From contig JAJZCU010000010.1 of assembly GCA_021828935.1 (NCBI GenBank), positions 1 to 13,734 on the forward strand: 13,734 bases of DNA. Direction: 5' to 3'. The translations under genes and the position numbers were made by a program. Shown piece by piece: positions 8,694-13,734 of the stretch. The notes beneath the pieces were generated by a model that was given only the letters and a program-made list of their open reading frames with translations, was not told the DNA's origin and searched no databases. Origin of the DNA: Planctomycetota bacterium. Its GTDB lineage: Bacteria; Planctomycetota; Phycisphaerae; WQYP01. Each line of letters starts with the position of its first letter. Position 1 is the stretch's first letter.

Positions 8694-10112
8694 TTATTTT
8701 ACAAGTTGCGCTTCAATTTGCTCCAGCGTGCGGCCCTTGGTTTCCGGCAGGGCGGCATAGATAAATGCCAGGCCGGCAATGCAAATTCCGCCATACAGCC
8801 AAAAGGCGCCGGCCGGACCGATGCCTTTATAAATAAACGGAAACGTATCGGTAAGCACAAAACAGGCGGCCCACAGCGCAAACACTGAGACGGCGGTTGC
8901 CGCGCCGCGGATGCCATTGGGAAATATTTCTGACAACACCACCCACGTCACGGGCGCCAGCGTGCAGGCGTACACGGCCACTGCCAGGATAATCAGCGCC
9001 ACCACAAACGGGCCGTGCAGGCGTTCCCAAAAGCACAGCCCCAACAGGGCATAAACGCATACCAAACCGGCGGCGCCGGCCAGCATCATGACGCGCCGCC
9101 CGATGCGGTCCACGAGGAACATGGCCAGCACCGCACACAGCAGGGCGGTAATGCCGGTCAGGACGATATTAAACAATTCACCGGAGACCGGATATCCGGC
9201 CGTGGAGAACAGCTTGGCGCCATAATTAAAGATGATGTTAATGCCGCACCACTGCTGAAATACGGCCAACACCACGCCCAGCGTAAGCACGCGCGACATG
9301 CGTCGGTTTAACAGTGCATGGTAATCAAAGCCTTCGCCTTCCTGTTGCAGCGACGCTGCGATGGATGCGGCCGTCACTTCGCCATAGGCGGGCCCGCCCA
9401 CGCGGGTGAGCACCGCTTTGGCCGATGCGGCGCGGCCCTGCTTCATGAGCCAACGCGGGCTCTCCGGCGCGAAAAACATGCCCAGGAAAAACAGCAACGA
9501 AGGCACGGTGGTGGCGGCGAACATCCAGCGCCAGGCGTATTGCCCGTTCCAGGAATGCAGAATCTGGGCTGCGGTGGCCAGCGGCGGAACCGGCCGGGCG
9601 ATCCACCAATTCACCACCTGCGCTGCAACCACGCCGATGGCAATGGTTAACTGGTTGGCCGCGACCAACCTGCCACGGATATTTTCCGGCGCAACTTCAG
9701 CAATGTAAATGGGCGATAAATTAGACGCCAGGCCGATCGCCACTCCGCCGAGGATGCGCCAGAGCACGAACATGGCGTAAGTCGGCGCCAGGCCAGTGCC
9801 CACGCTGGACACGCAAAAAAGAAACGCCGCCGCCACCAGCAGCCGCTTGCGGCCCAGCGCGTCGCTGGCCACGCCGCAACCCACCGCCCCAATCAGGCAG
9901 CCGACCAACGCGCAGCTCATCGTCCAGCCCTTAAGCGCGGGCGTGACGAGGTGAAAATATTTTTGATAAAATGGCGCGGCTCCGCCGATGACCACCCAGT
10001 CATATCCGAACAACAAACCACCCATGGCGGCCACCAGGCAAATGGCCCAGATGTAGCGCATGTTCAACGCGCCCTGGTCGGCCACAGGCCTTTCACTTTC
10101 GATGGCTGTCAT
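8694..10112 (-). CDS. Sugar-porter family MFS transporter (XylE-like proton symporter)
   Basis: The 472-residue membrane protein has the twelve-helix pattern and signatures of the sugar porter family: LLFGYD (33-38), GRKR (87-90), the segment RILGGVAIGLASNLSPIYIAE (119-139, split by helix 4), PESPRWL (216-222), QQWCGIN (286-292), VDRIGRR (334-340) and PETKGRTLEQIE (456-467). By comparison with the D-xylose/H+ symporter XylE, the acid D38 (XylE D27) and sugar-contacting Q154, Q286, Q287, N292 and W390 are kept. The positions of XylE Y298 and Q415 appear to be N296 and L412, so the sugar may not be xylose; that alignment was done by eye. Start 10112 has GGAAGGAA (10119-10126) six bases upstream. 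It lies 45 bp downstream of the PhyH oxygenase gene on the same strand, probably in one operon, and likely imports the substrate or product of that enzyme. Confidence 0.92.
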   Translation of the reverse strand: MTAIESERPVADQGALNMRYIWAICLVAAMGGLLFGYDWVVIGGAAPFYQKYFHLVTPALKGWTMSCALVGCLIGAVGCGVASDALGRKRLLVAAAFLFCVSSVGTGLAPTYAMFVLWRILGGVAIGLASNLSPIYIAEVAPENIRGRLVAANQLTIAIGVVAAQVVNWWIARPVPPLATAAQILHSWNGQYAWRWMFAATTVPSLLFFLGMFFAPESPRWLMKQGRAASAKAVLTRVGGPAYGEVTAASIAASLQQEGEGFDYHALLNRRMSRVLTLGVVLAVFQQWCGINIIFNYGAKLFSTAGYPVSGELFNIVLTGITALLCAVLAMFLVDRIGRRVMMLAGAAGLVCVYALLGLCFWERLHGPFVVALIILAVAVYACTLAPVTWVVLSEIFPNGIRGAATAVSVFALWAACFVLTDTFPFIYKGIGPAGAFWLYGGICIAGLAFIYAALPETKGRTLEQIEAQLVK

Positions 10113-10142
10113 GCCCGGTTCCTTCCGTGCCCACTGGGTTTT

Positions 10143-10177
10143 GTCAATTGCTCATGGTCACTGTTCACTGCCCATGG
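10143..10177. repeat. Degenerate heptamer repeat at the 3' end of the PhyH gene
   Basis: Five consecutive 7-base units run GTCAATT, GCTCATG, GTCACTG, TTCACTG, CCCATGG. They share a rough (G/T)TCANTG pattern. The block overlaps the PhyH stop codon (10158-10160) and encodes the last residues (MGSEQ). The reverse-complement pattern appears on the other side of the gene at 11046-11078. Confidence 0.5.
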
Positions 10178-11021
10178 AAGCATGGTACAGCAACGGATTC
10201 ATCGCCGTTTTCACCGCCTCGCCGACCTCGGCGCCGGGCATCCATGTGTTCCAATCGTTCTGCTGCGCCTTGTTTCGCGGCTCGACGAGCCTGATGCCGT
10301 CTTCGACATAGATGATCGTCATGACTTTACGCGCCTGCCCGCTGGTGTTGGCGCCGGCTCGGTGAAAGGTCCACCCCAGATGGTAGCTGACTTCGCCCAG
10401 ATCAAACGGGGTTTCGACCAGGGGCAGTCCTTTCTCCAGCAGTTGCTTGTTAATCTTTTGTTCACTTTCATCGCTGATTTCCAGTTCGCGCCCCACGTTG
10501 TACCGGTGACTGGTGGCGCTGAAGGCCAGCGGGCCCATATCCGCGGGTGTTTCCTGCAACGGTATCCACGCGGTACACGTATTAGAATTGCTCACCGGCC
10601 AATAGAATTGGTCGGCATGCCAGGGCGTGATGCCGCCGCCGGATTCTTTGTACAATGCCTGATCGTGGTACATCCGCACGCCGCCCACGCCCATTAGCTC
10701 CGCGGCGATGCGGGCCAGCTTCCGACCAAAGGCAAATTCCTTGACAATCTGGCTTTTGGTCCACAAGTTCATGATTTGCAGGAACGCTTTTTCGTAGGTG
10801 GTCCGCTCATGCATGGGCTTGGTCAGACTGTTCAGGCGAAAGACTTGCGCGGTAATCTCCTCGCCGTAGTACCGCAATGTTTCCGGCGTTAAAACCTGTT
10901 TTAGTTTAATAAATCCCTGGTCGCGAAATTGCGCGATCTGCTGCGCGGTAAGCCCGTAGTGGGCGTTTAGGTCGCGATCCAATGCGGCGTGATCCGGCGG
11001 CGGTTGGTCGTTGGGGTTCAT
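10158..11021 (-). CDS. Phytanoyl-CoA dioxygenase (PhyH)-family Fe(II)/2-oxoglutarate oxygenase
   Basis: The 287-residue enzyme has the PhyH double-stranded beta-helix. The iron triad is H135-x-D137 (PWHADQFYW) and H220 (TFHRAG); R231, eleven residues after H220, fits the 2-oxoglutarate anchor. The family couples oxidation of 2-oxoglutarate to hydroxylation of a substrate, which ranges from phytanoyl-CoA to ectoine and many small metabolites, so the substrate cannot be read from sequence. ATG 11021 is chosen for GGAG at 11029-11032, 7 bases upstream; the frame stays open 33 more codons, but that stretch is low in family resemblance and crosses a repeat. The sugar-porter gene follows after 45 bp, and an AraC regulator is divergent from it, so an oxidised sugar, polyol or osmolyte is a reasonable guess. 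The C-terminal residues come from a heptamer repeat. Confidence 0.9.
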   Translation of the reverse strand: MNPNDQPPPDHAALDRDLNAHYGLTAQQIAQFRDQGFIKLKQVLTPETLRYYGEEITAQVFRLNSLTKPMHERTTYEKAFLQIMNLWTKSQIVKEFAFGRKLARIAAELMGVGGVRMYHDQALYKESGGGITPWHADQFYWPVSNSNTCTAWIPLQETPADMGPLAFSATSHRYNVGRELEISDESEQKINKQLLEKGLPLVETPFDLGEVSYHLGWTFHRAGANTSGQARKVMTIIYVEDGIRLVEPRNKAQQNDWNTWMPGAEVGEAVKTAMNPLLYHASMGSEQ

Positions 11022-11045
11022 GCGGTTGCTCCGGTATTTGTAAAC

Positions 11046-11078
11046 TAATGACCGTGAATAGTGAACAATGATCAACAA
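11046..11078. repeat. Degenerate heptamer repeat upstream of the PhyH gene
   Basis: Successive 7-base units TGACCGT, GAATAGT, GAACAAT, GATCAAC share a GAANAGT-like pattern. This is the reverse complement of the pattern at 10143-10177, so the gene is flanked by the same repeat type in opposite orientations. The block would lie in the leader or promoter region of the PhyH gene. Confidence 0.5.
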
Positions 11079-11115
11079 GCGGCAAAAAGATTGCCCGCGC
11101 ATAGCGTTGACGCTT

Positions 11116-11130
11116 TGCATTCTTAATGCA
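11116..11130. promoter_or_regulatory. Inverted repeat, possible operator for the PhyH/AraC divergent pair
   Basis: TGCATT (11116-11121) and AATGCA (11125-11130) are perfect inverted arms around a 3-base spacer CTT. The site lies near the middle of the 217-bp gap between the divergent starts at 11021 and 11239. It may bind a regulator controlling one or both directions. Confidence 0.4.
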
Positions 11131-11166
11131 GCATACCCCGGCGATGACTTATCCGCTTCACCGGCC

Positions 11167-11195
11167 TTGCCATAATTTGGTACTTTTTTTACACT
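11167..11195 (+). promoter_or_regulatory. Sigma-70-type promoter of the second AraC gene
   Basis: TTGCCA (11167-11172) and TACACT (11190-11195) are separated by exactly 17 bp, and each matches the consensus at four or more positions. Transcription would start near 11202, giving a leader of about 37 bases that contains GGAG at 11226-11229. A palindrome TTTAGC-G-GCTAAA (11195-11207) covers the expected start point, where a repressor or autoregulator could act. Confidence 0.55.
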
Positions 11196-11207
11196 TTAGC
11201 GGCTAAA
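11195..11207. promoter_or_regulatory. Palindrome over the AraC transcription start region
   Basis: TTTAGC (11195-11200) and GCTAAA (11202-11207) are exact inverted arms about a single central G. It abuts the -10 element of the candidate promoter, a common place for an operator. Confidence 0.4.
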
Positions 11208-11238
11208 ATGGGCGGGTTCGGTTCTGGAGCGTATTGCT

Positions 11239-12138
11239 TTGCAAATTCATCGCCGCAGACGACTGCACTTTGAAAAAGTGCCCGTGGACGCCGCCGAATC
11301 GTTCGCGGCGCGCGATTTCCAGTTGCCGGCCTTTCCTTTCGTCTGGCATCGGCATCCGGAATTGGAGCTAACGCTTATTTTGCAGGGCCGGGGCATGCGC
11401 TACGTGGCGGATTCCATTGAGCCATTTGCCATCGGCGATCTGTGCCTGCTTGGAACCGACACGCCGCATACCTGGTATTCCGACCGAGCCGATGGCGCCG
11501 TGCGCTCTCTGGTGGTGCAGTTCCCGCACGAAATGCTGGCTGGCCCTTTTTTTAATCTGCCGGAGCTGCGTGATGTGCGAGCCGCTCTGGAATTGGCCCG
11601 GCGCGGCCTGATGTTGCAGGGCGAGCCGTCCGCTGCCGTGCGGGCCCAAATGAAGCAATTGTTCATGGAGCGTCCGGGCAGCGCCGGGCGCCTGGGGCTG
11701 CTCTTGGAAATGCTGTCAGGATTTGCCGATGCGTTGCGAATGGGCGGCTGCCGCGTGTTGGGCGGCGCGTCCGCTGGATCCCCCGCAAAAAATGATAAGA
11801 ATGACGTGATCGCCCGAACCCTGGCGCGGTTGCGATCCGGGCCCGACGCCATCCCTTCCGAGGCGCACGCCGCCGCGAGCGTGGGCCTGAAACCGGCGGC
11901 CTTCAGCCGGCTGTTCAAGCGTCAGATGGGCAAGACCTATGTGCAATACGTCACCGATTGGCGGATCAGTCAAATTTGCCGACAGTTGGTGGACACCGAC
12001 CAATCAATTACGGAAATTGCCTTCGCCTGCGGCTTTGGAAACTTGTCAAATTTTAACCGCCGATTCAAGATTGCAAAAGGTCTTACGCCCCGGGCCTACC
12101 GCGCCCTGGCCCGGCCGGCGCTGCCCCCGGCGTTTTGA
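11239..12138 (+). CDS. AraC-family transcriptional regulator (second), TTG start
   Basis: The 299-residue protein has an N-terminal cupin sensing domain (about 28-100, with WHRHPELELTLILQGRG at 36-52 and FAIGDLCLLGTDTPHTW at 63-79) and a C-terminal AraC DNA-binding domain (about 190-292, second helix-turn-helix near ITEIAFACGFGNLSNFNRRF at 257-276). The start is read as TTG 11239, since GGAG (11226-11229) is nine bases upstream and a good promoter precedes it; no in-frame ATG or GTG lies between the promoter and this codon. The histidine-rich WHRHPE turn is typical of AraC proteins that sense sugars through a cupin. It is divergent from the PhyH and sugar-porter genes and is the most likely regulator of both. 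The charged linker about 180-190 (PAKNDKND) separates the two domains. Confidence 0.9.
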   Translation: MQIHRRRRLHFEKVPVDAAESFAARDFQLPAFPFVWHRHPELELTLILQGRGMRYVADSIEPFAIGDLCLLGTDTPHTWYSDRADGAVRSLVVQFPHEMLAGPFFNLPELRDVRAALELARRGLMLQGEPSAAVRAQMKQLFMERPGSAGRLGLLLEMLSGFADALRMGGCRVLGGASAGSPAKNDKNDVIARTLARLRSGPDAIPSEAHAAASVGLKPAAFSRLFKRQMGKTYVQYVTDWRISQICRQLVDTDQSITEIAFACGFGNLSNFNRRFKIAKGLTPRAYRALARPALPPAF

Positions 12139-12504
12139 TCCATGGGCCGGGTCATAGCAGTCAGGCCCAGCCCGACGCCCCCGGCGCGCGGCGGTGTTAA
12201 ATTCGGAAAGATAGGGCTGCGGCCCCCTCGGCTACAAAGGTGGACCTCTTATGGACTTCTGGCCCGCCGTGGTGCGCCAGAGCCGCTGACGTCCGCAGCA
12301 AATCCAGAGCGTTTTGCGCCCGTTTCCTTTTTGGTAATTCCGGTGGAAACCTTTTTTAGCTGCGCGCCAGCGGCGCCCATTTACTGAACCTGCTTCATCG
12401 CATAAAATCTGCTAAACTACTGGAAATCGTTGGCCCCTTTTCCGGGCGAAAAATCACCCCGTCTATGGCGATCGCTTTCACCACACGAACTTCCCAAATT
12501 ATTC

Positions 12505-12550
12505 GGCTTTACGAAGCCCTCGGCAATTTTTTTCCAAAAATTTAAATTGC
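12505..12550. other. Two adjacent hairpins, terminator-like
   Basis: A 5-bp stem with tetraloop (GGCTT-TACG-AAGCC, 12505-12518) is followed eight bases later by seven T (12527-12533), which themselves belong to a second, AT-rich inverted repeat (12523-12550). The spacing is long for a standard intrinsic terminator. It may still insulate the HEAT-PDZ gene from upstream transcription, or mark an old insertion boundary. Confidence 0.35.
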
Positions 12551-12598
12551 TGGCGCCTTTTTGCGACCCCCATGCGTTTACGAAGTCAACAGGAAATT

Positions 12599-12628
12599 AG
12601 AAAAGGTCCACAATTATTTGCAGCGCCA
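12599..12628 (+). repeat. Left copy of 30-bp inverted repeat
   Basis: The sequence starting AGAAAAGGTCCACAATTATT and continuing to 12628 recurs in reverse complement at 13705-13734 with a single mismatch (A against C at base 24). The copies face inward around the HEAT-PDZ gene, like transposon terminal inverted repeats. Confidence 0.85.
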
Positions 12629-12708
12629 AGCCGATATGGCCGAGAGAAAGCCTATCCGTTTGTTAGTTGCCCATTGATTTGCTTCGGCTTCGTTGGAGTT
12701 ATGCCAGC

Positions 12709-13629
12709 ATGACGTTATTTTCCGGGTCGTTCAGCCAGCGCATTTTCATTTCGCGTGTCATACTTGCAGCAACAATTCTTGGGGCGTGCGGCGCTGCCAG
12801 CTCCGGAATTGCCTGCGCGAATGCTCTCCGAAAACCCTCTGCAGACGGGTCTCCAGCCTTACCTGTCCTTGCAGGGCCGGTCACAACCAGTATTACCCGT
12901 TCAGGATCCGCGCATTTCCGTGCATTGGTCGCCCGCCTTTCATCCTGTTCATGGCGCGTGCGCCGACAGGCCCAGCTTGATCTTCTGCGCGAACGGCCGG
13001 ATCGTCTGGCCACCGTGTTGCATCGTCTTGCTCCATCAGCATCCCCCGAGGTGCGCCGCCGCCTGATTCGCATCGCCGTACACCTGCGCTTTAAGCGTAA
13101 AACGCTGCTCACCGGTCGCTCTCCGTTGCTGGGCATTATGATGCGCATGGTGCATATTCCCACGCTGCCCACGCCGCTGCGAACGAAAGGGAATGCTTCG
13201 CATGTGGCCGTTCTGGTGCTTCAGGTGCAGCCGGGCTTTCCAGCCGCGCAGGTGTTGCAAAATGGGGATTTGATCACTGCCGTGAACGGGCGGGGGTTTG
13301 GGCCGCTGGCCACCGTACATACTTTCCGCCGCCTCGTGGCCGATTTCGCCCCCGGCACCATGCTGCGCTTTACCGTGGTGCGTGGCACGCGGCTGCTGCG
13401 GGTGGCGGCGCCGCTGGCCGCTGTGCCCGTGCGCGAAGGCGCCGTGATGACATACATGGCGGCCCGCATTGACCAGGGCGACATGCTGGCGGACGATCTG
13501 TGGCAGTTGGGCGAGAAACCGCTGATTGTGGCCGCGCGGCCACTGGGCGCCGCTGCCGACGGCCCCGCGGCTTTGGCGCCGGCGCAGCGGATAAAAAACG
13601 CGGCGTTGGCGGTGGCGCTTACGCGCTAG
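12709..13629 (+). CDS. Exported HEAT-like plus PDZ domain protein, function unknown
   Basis: The 306-residue product starts at ATG 12709, with GGAG at 12695-12698 ten bases upstream; an in-frame TTG at 12667 is less likely. Residues about 11-37 are a signal sequence, either cleaved after A35-C36-A37 or read as a lipoprotein with C27 following LGA. Residues about 68-130 contain two helix pairs with regular Leu, Ala and Arg, like HEAT repeats. A PDZ domain spans about 136-236, with LLGI (140-143) as a possible carboxylate-binding loop and the typical NGDLITAVNG at 185-194. No protease domain is present, so it may be an adaptor that binds protein C-termini in the periplasm. Nothing indicates a pathway. 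The gene is enclosed by inverted repeats, so it may be cargo of a mobile unit, and it contains no transposase signature. Confidence 0.75.
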   Translation: MTLFSGSFSQRIFISRVILAATILGACGAASSGIACANALRKPSADGSPALPVLAGPVTTSITRSGSAHFRALVARLSSCSWRVRRQAQLDLLRERPDRLATVLHRLAPSASPEVRRRLIRIAVHLRFKRKTLLTGRSPLLGIMMRMVHIPTLPTPLRTKGNASHVAVLVLQVQPGFPAAQVLQNGDLITAVNGRGFGPLATVHTFRRLVADFAPGTMLRFTVVRGTRLLRVAAPLAAVPVREGAVMTYMAARIDQGDMLADDLWQLGEKPLIVAARPLGAAADGPAALAPAQRIKNAALAVALTR

Positions 13630-13652
13630 CGGCGCGGCGGGGGCGGGGCGAG

Positions 13653-13707
13653 AACGACGACGGGGGACCACGACGAGGGCACGACGACCGGGGCACGACG
13701 GCCGTGG
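13653..13707. repeat. GC-rich imperfect tandem repeat
   Basis: Four imperfect 13-14-base units follow the gene: AACGACGACGGGGG, ACCACGACGAGGG, CACGACGACCGGGG and CACGACGGCCGTGG. The last unit runs into the right inverted repeat. The array is noncoding and strand-asymmetric (G and A rich). Confidence 0.6.
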
Positions 13708-13734
13708 CGCGGCAAATAATTGTGGACCTTTTCT
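13705..13734 (-). repeat. Right copy of 30-bp inverted repeat, at the window edge
   Basis: The reverse complement of these 30 bases matches 12599-12628 at 29 of 30 positions. It ends exactly at the last base of the window, so it may extend further. If this is where an assembly stops, a multicopy repeat would be a natural cause. Confidence 0.85.

Larger units (their letters stand above)
12139..12708. other. 570-bp gap with hairpins and no convincing gene
   Basis: Short open frames here (for example 81 codons at 12142-12387) have no ribosome binding site or recognisable family. Visible structures are: TGGGCC (12143-12148) with GGCCCA (12164-12169), a hairpin just after the AraC stop but without a T tract; TCTGGC (12258-12263) with GCCAGA (12276-12281); GGCTT-TACG-AAGCC (12505-12518); and GCAATTT (12523-12529) with AAATTGC (12544-12550) enclosing a T/A-rich loop. 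The stretch from about 12340 to 12660 is noticeably more AT-rich than the genes around it. The left 30-bp inverted repeat starts at 12599. No promoter for the downstream gene was identified with confidence. Confidence 0.5.

Noticed and set aside
9951..10697. 248-codon plus-strand open frame across the MFS/PhyH junction
   Set aside because: Antisense to two recognised genes, no ribosome binding site and no family resemblance.
12239..12254. Third copy of the inverted repeat (GTGGACCT)
   Set aside because: Only eight bases match and the sequence diverges at once, so chance is the better explanation.
12142..12387. 81-codon open frame after the second AraC gene
   Set aside because: No ribosome binding site, no recognisable domain, and it covers hairpin sequences.
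12699..13172. 157-codon minus-strand open frame opposite the HEAT-PDZ gene
   Set aside because: Antisense shadow; the plus-strand frame has a signal sequence, ribosome binding site and a PDZ core.
13653..13707. CRISPR array
   Set aside because: Units are 13-14 bases, directly adjacent and without spacers; no cas genes are present.

Overview
This is a chromosomal-looking, GC-rich window from a free-living bacterium, most likely a member of the Planctomycetota (Phycisphaerae-like) or Verrucomicrobiota. The pointers are a short secreted protein ending in a PEP-CTERM sorting tail, a Tat-exported glycoside hydrolase with discoidin-like flanking domains, a 2-oxoglutarate oxygenase next to AraC regulators, and many short alternating transcription units. 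This placement is an inference from gene content, not a proven taxonomy.

Layout, left to right. (1) 1-1161, minus: a flavin-dependent halogenase-like oxidoreductase, cut by the left edge; its reading frame stays open to base 1. (2) 1316-4342, plus: a 1008-residue GH127-type (DUF1680) glycosidase with a twin-arginine signal. A perfect 13-bp-arm hairpin lies between these two divergent genes. (3) 4459-6592, plus: an OmpR-type response regulator and an overlapping histidine kinase, most like the CusR/CusS metal-sensing type. (4) 6608-7480, minus: an AraC regulator, convergent with the kinase and divergent from (5). (5) 7714-8565, plus: a PEP-CTERM secreted protein followed by a clear intrinsic terminator. 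(6) 11021 to 8694, minus: a PhyH-type dioxygenase and a sugar-porter MFS transporter, probably one operon. (7) 11239-12138, plus: a second AraC regulator, divergent from that operon, with a good sigma-70 promoter. (8) 12139-12708: a long gap with several hairpins but no convincing gene. (9) 12709-13629, plus: an exported HEAT-like plus PDZ protein of unknown role. It is bracketed by 30-bp inverted repeats (29 of 30 identical), the right copy ending exactly at the window edge, with a GC-rich imperfect tandem repeat just inside it.

How the genes may work together: the GH127 enzyme would release sugars (family activity: beta-L-arabinofuranosidase) outside the cytoplasm, and a sugar/proton symporter with a PhyH oxygenase under a divergent AraC regulator looks like a small sugar or polyol uptake-and-modification unit. 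Whether these two units act on the same substrate cannot be told from sequence. The two-component pair has no metal-efflux genes beside it here.

The most unusual structures are the inverted repeats around the HEAT-PDZ gene, the degenerate seven-base repeats in opposite orientation on both sides of the PhyH gene, and genes that appear to lack leaders. No CRISPR array, rRNA, tRNA, transposase or integrase was recognised.
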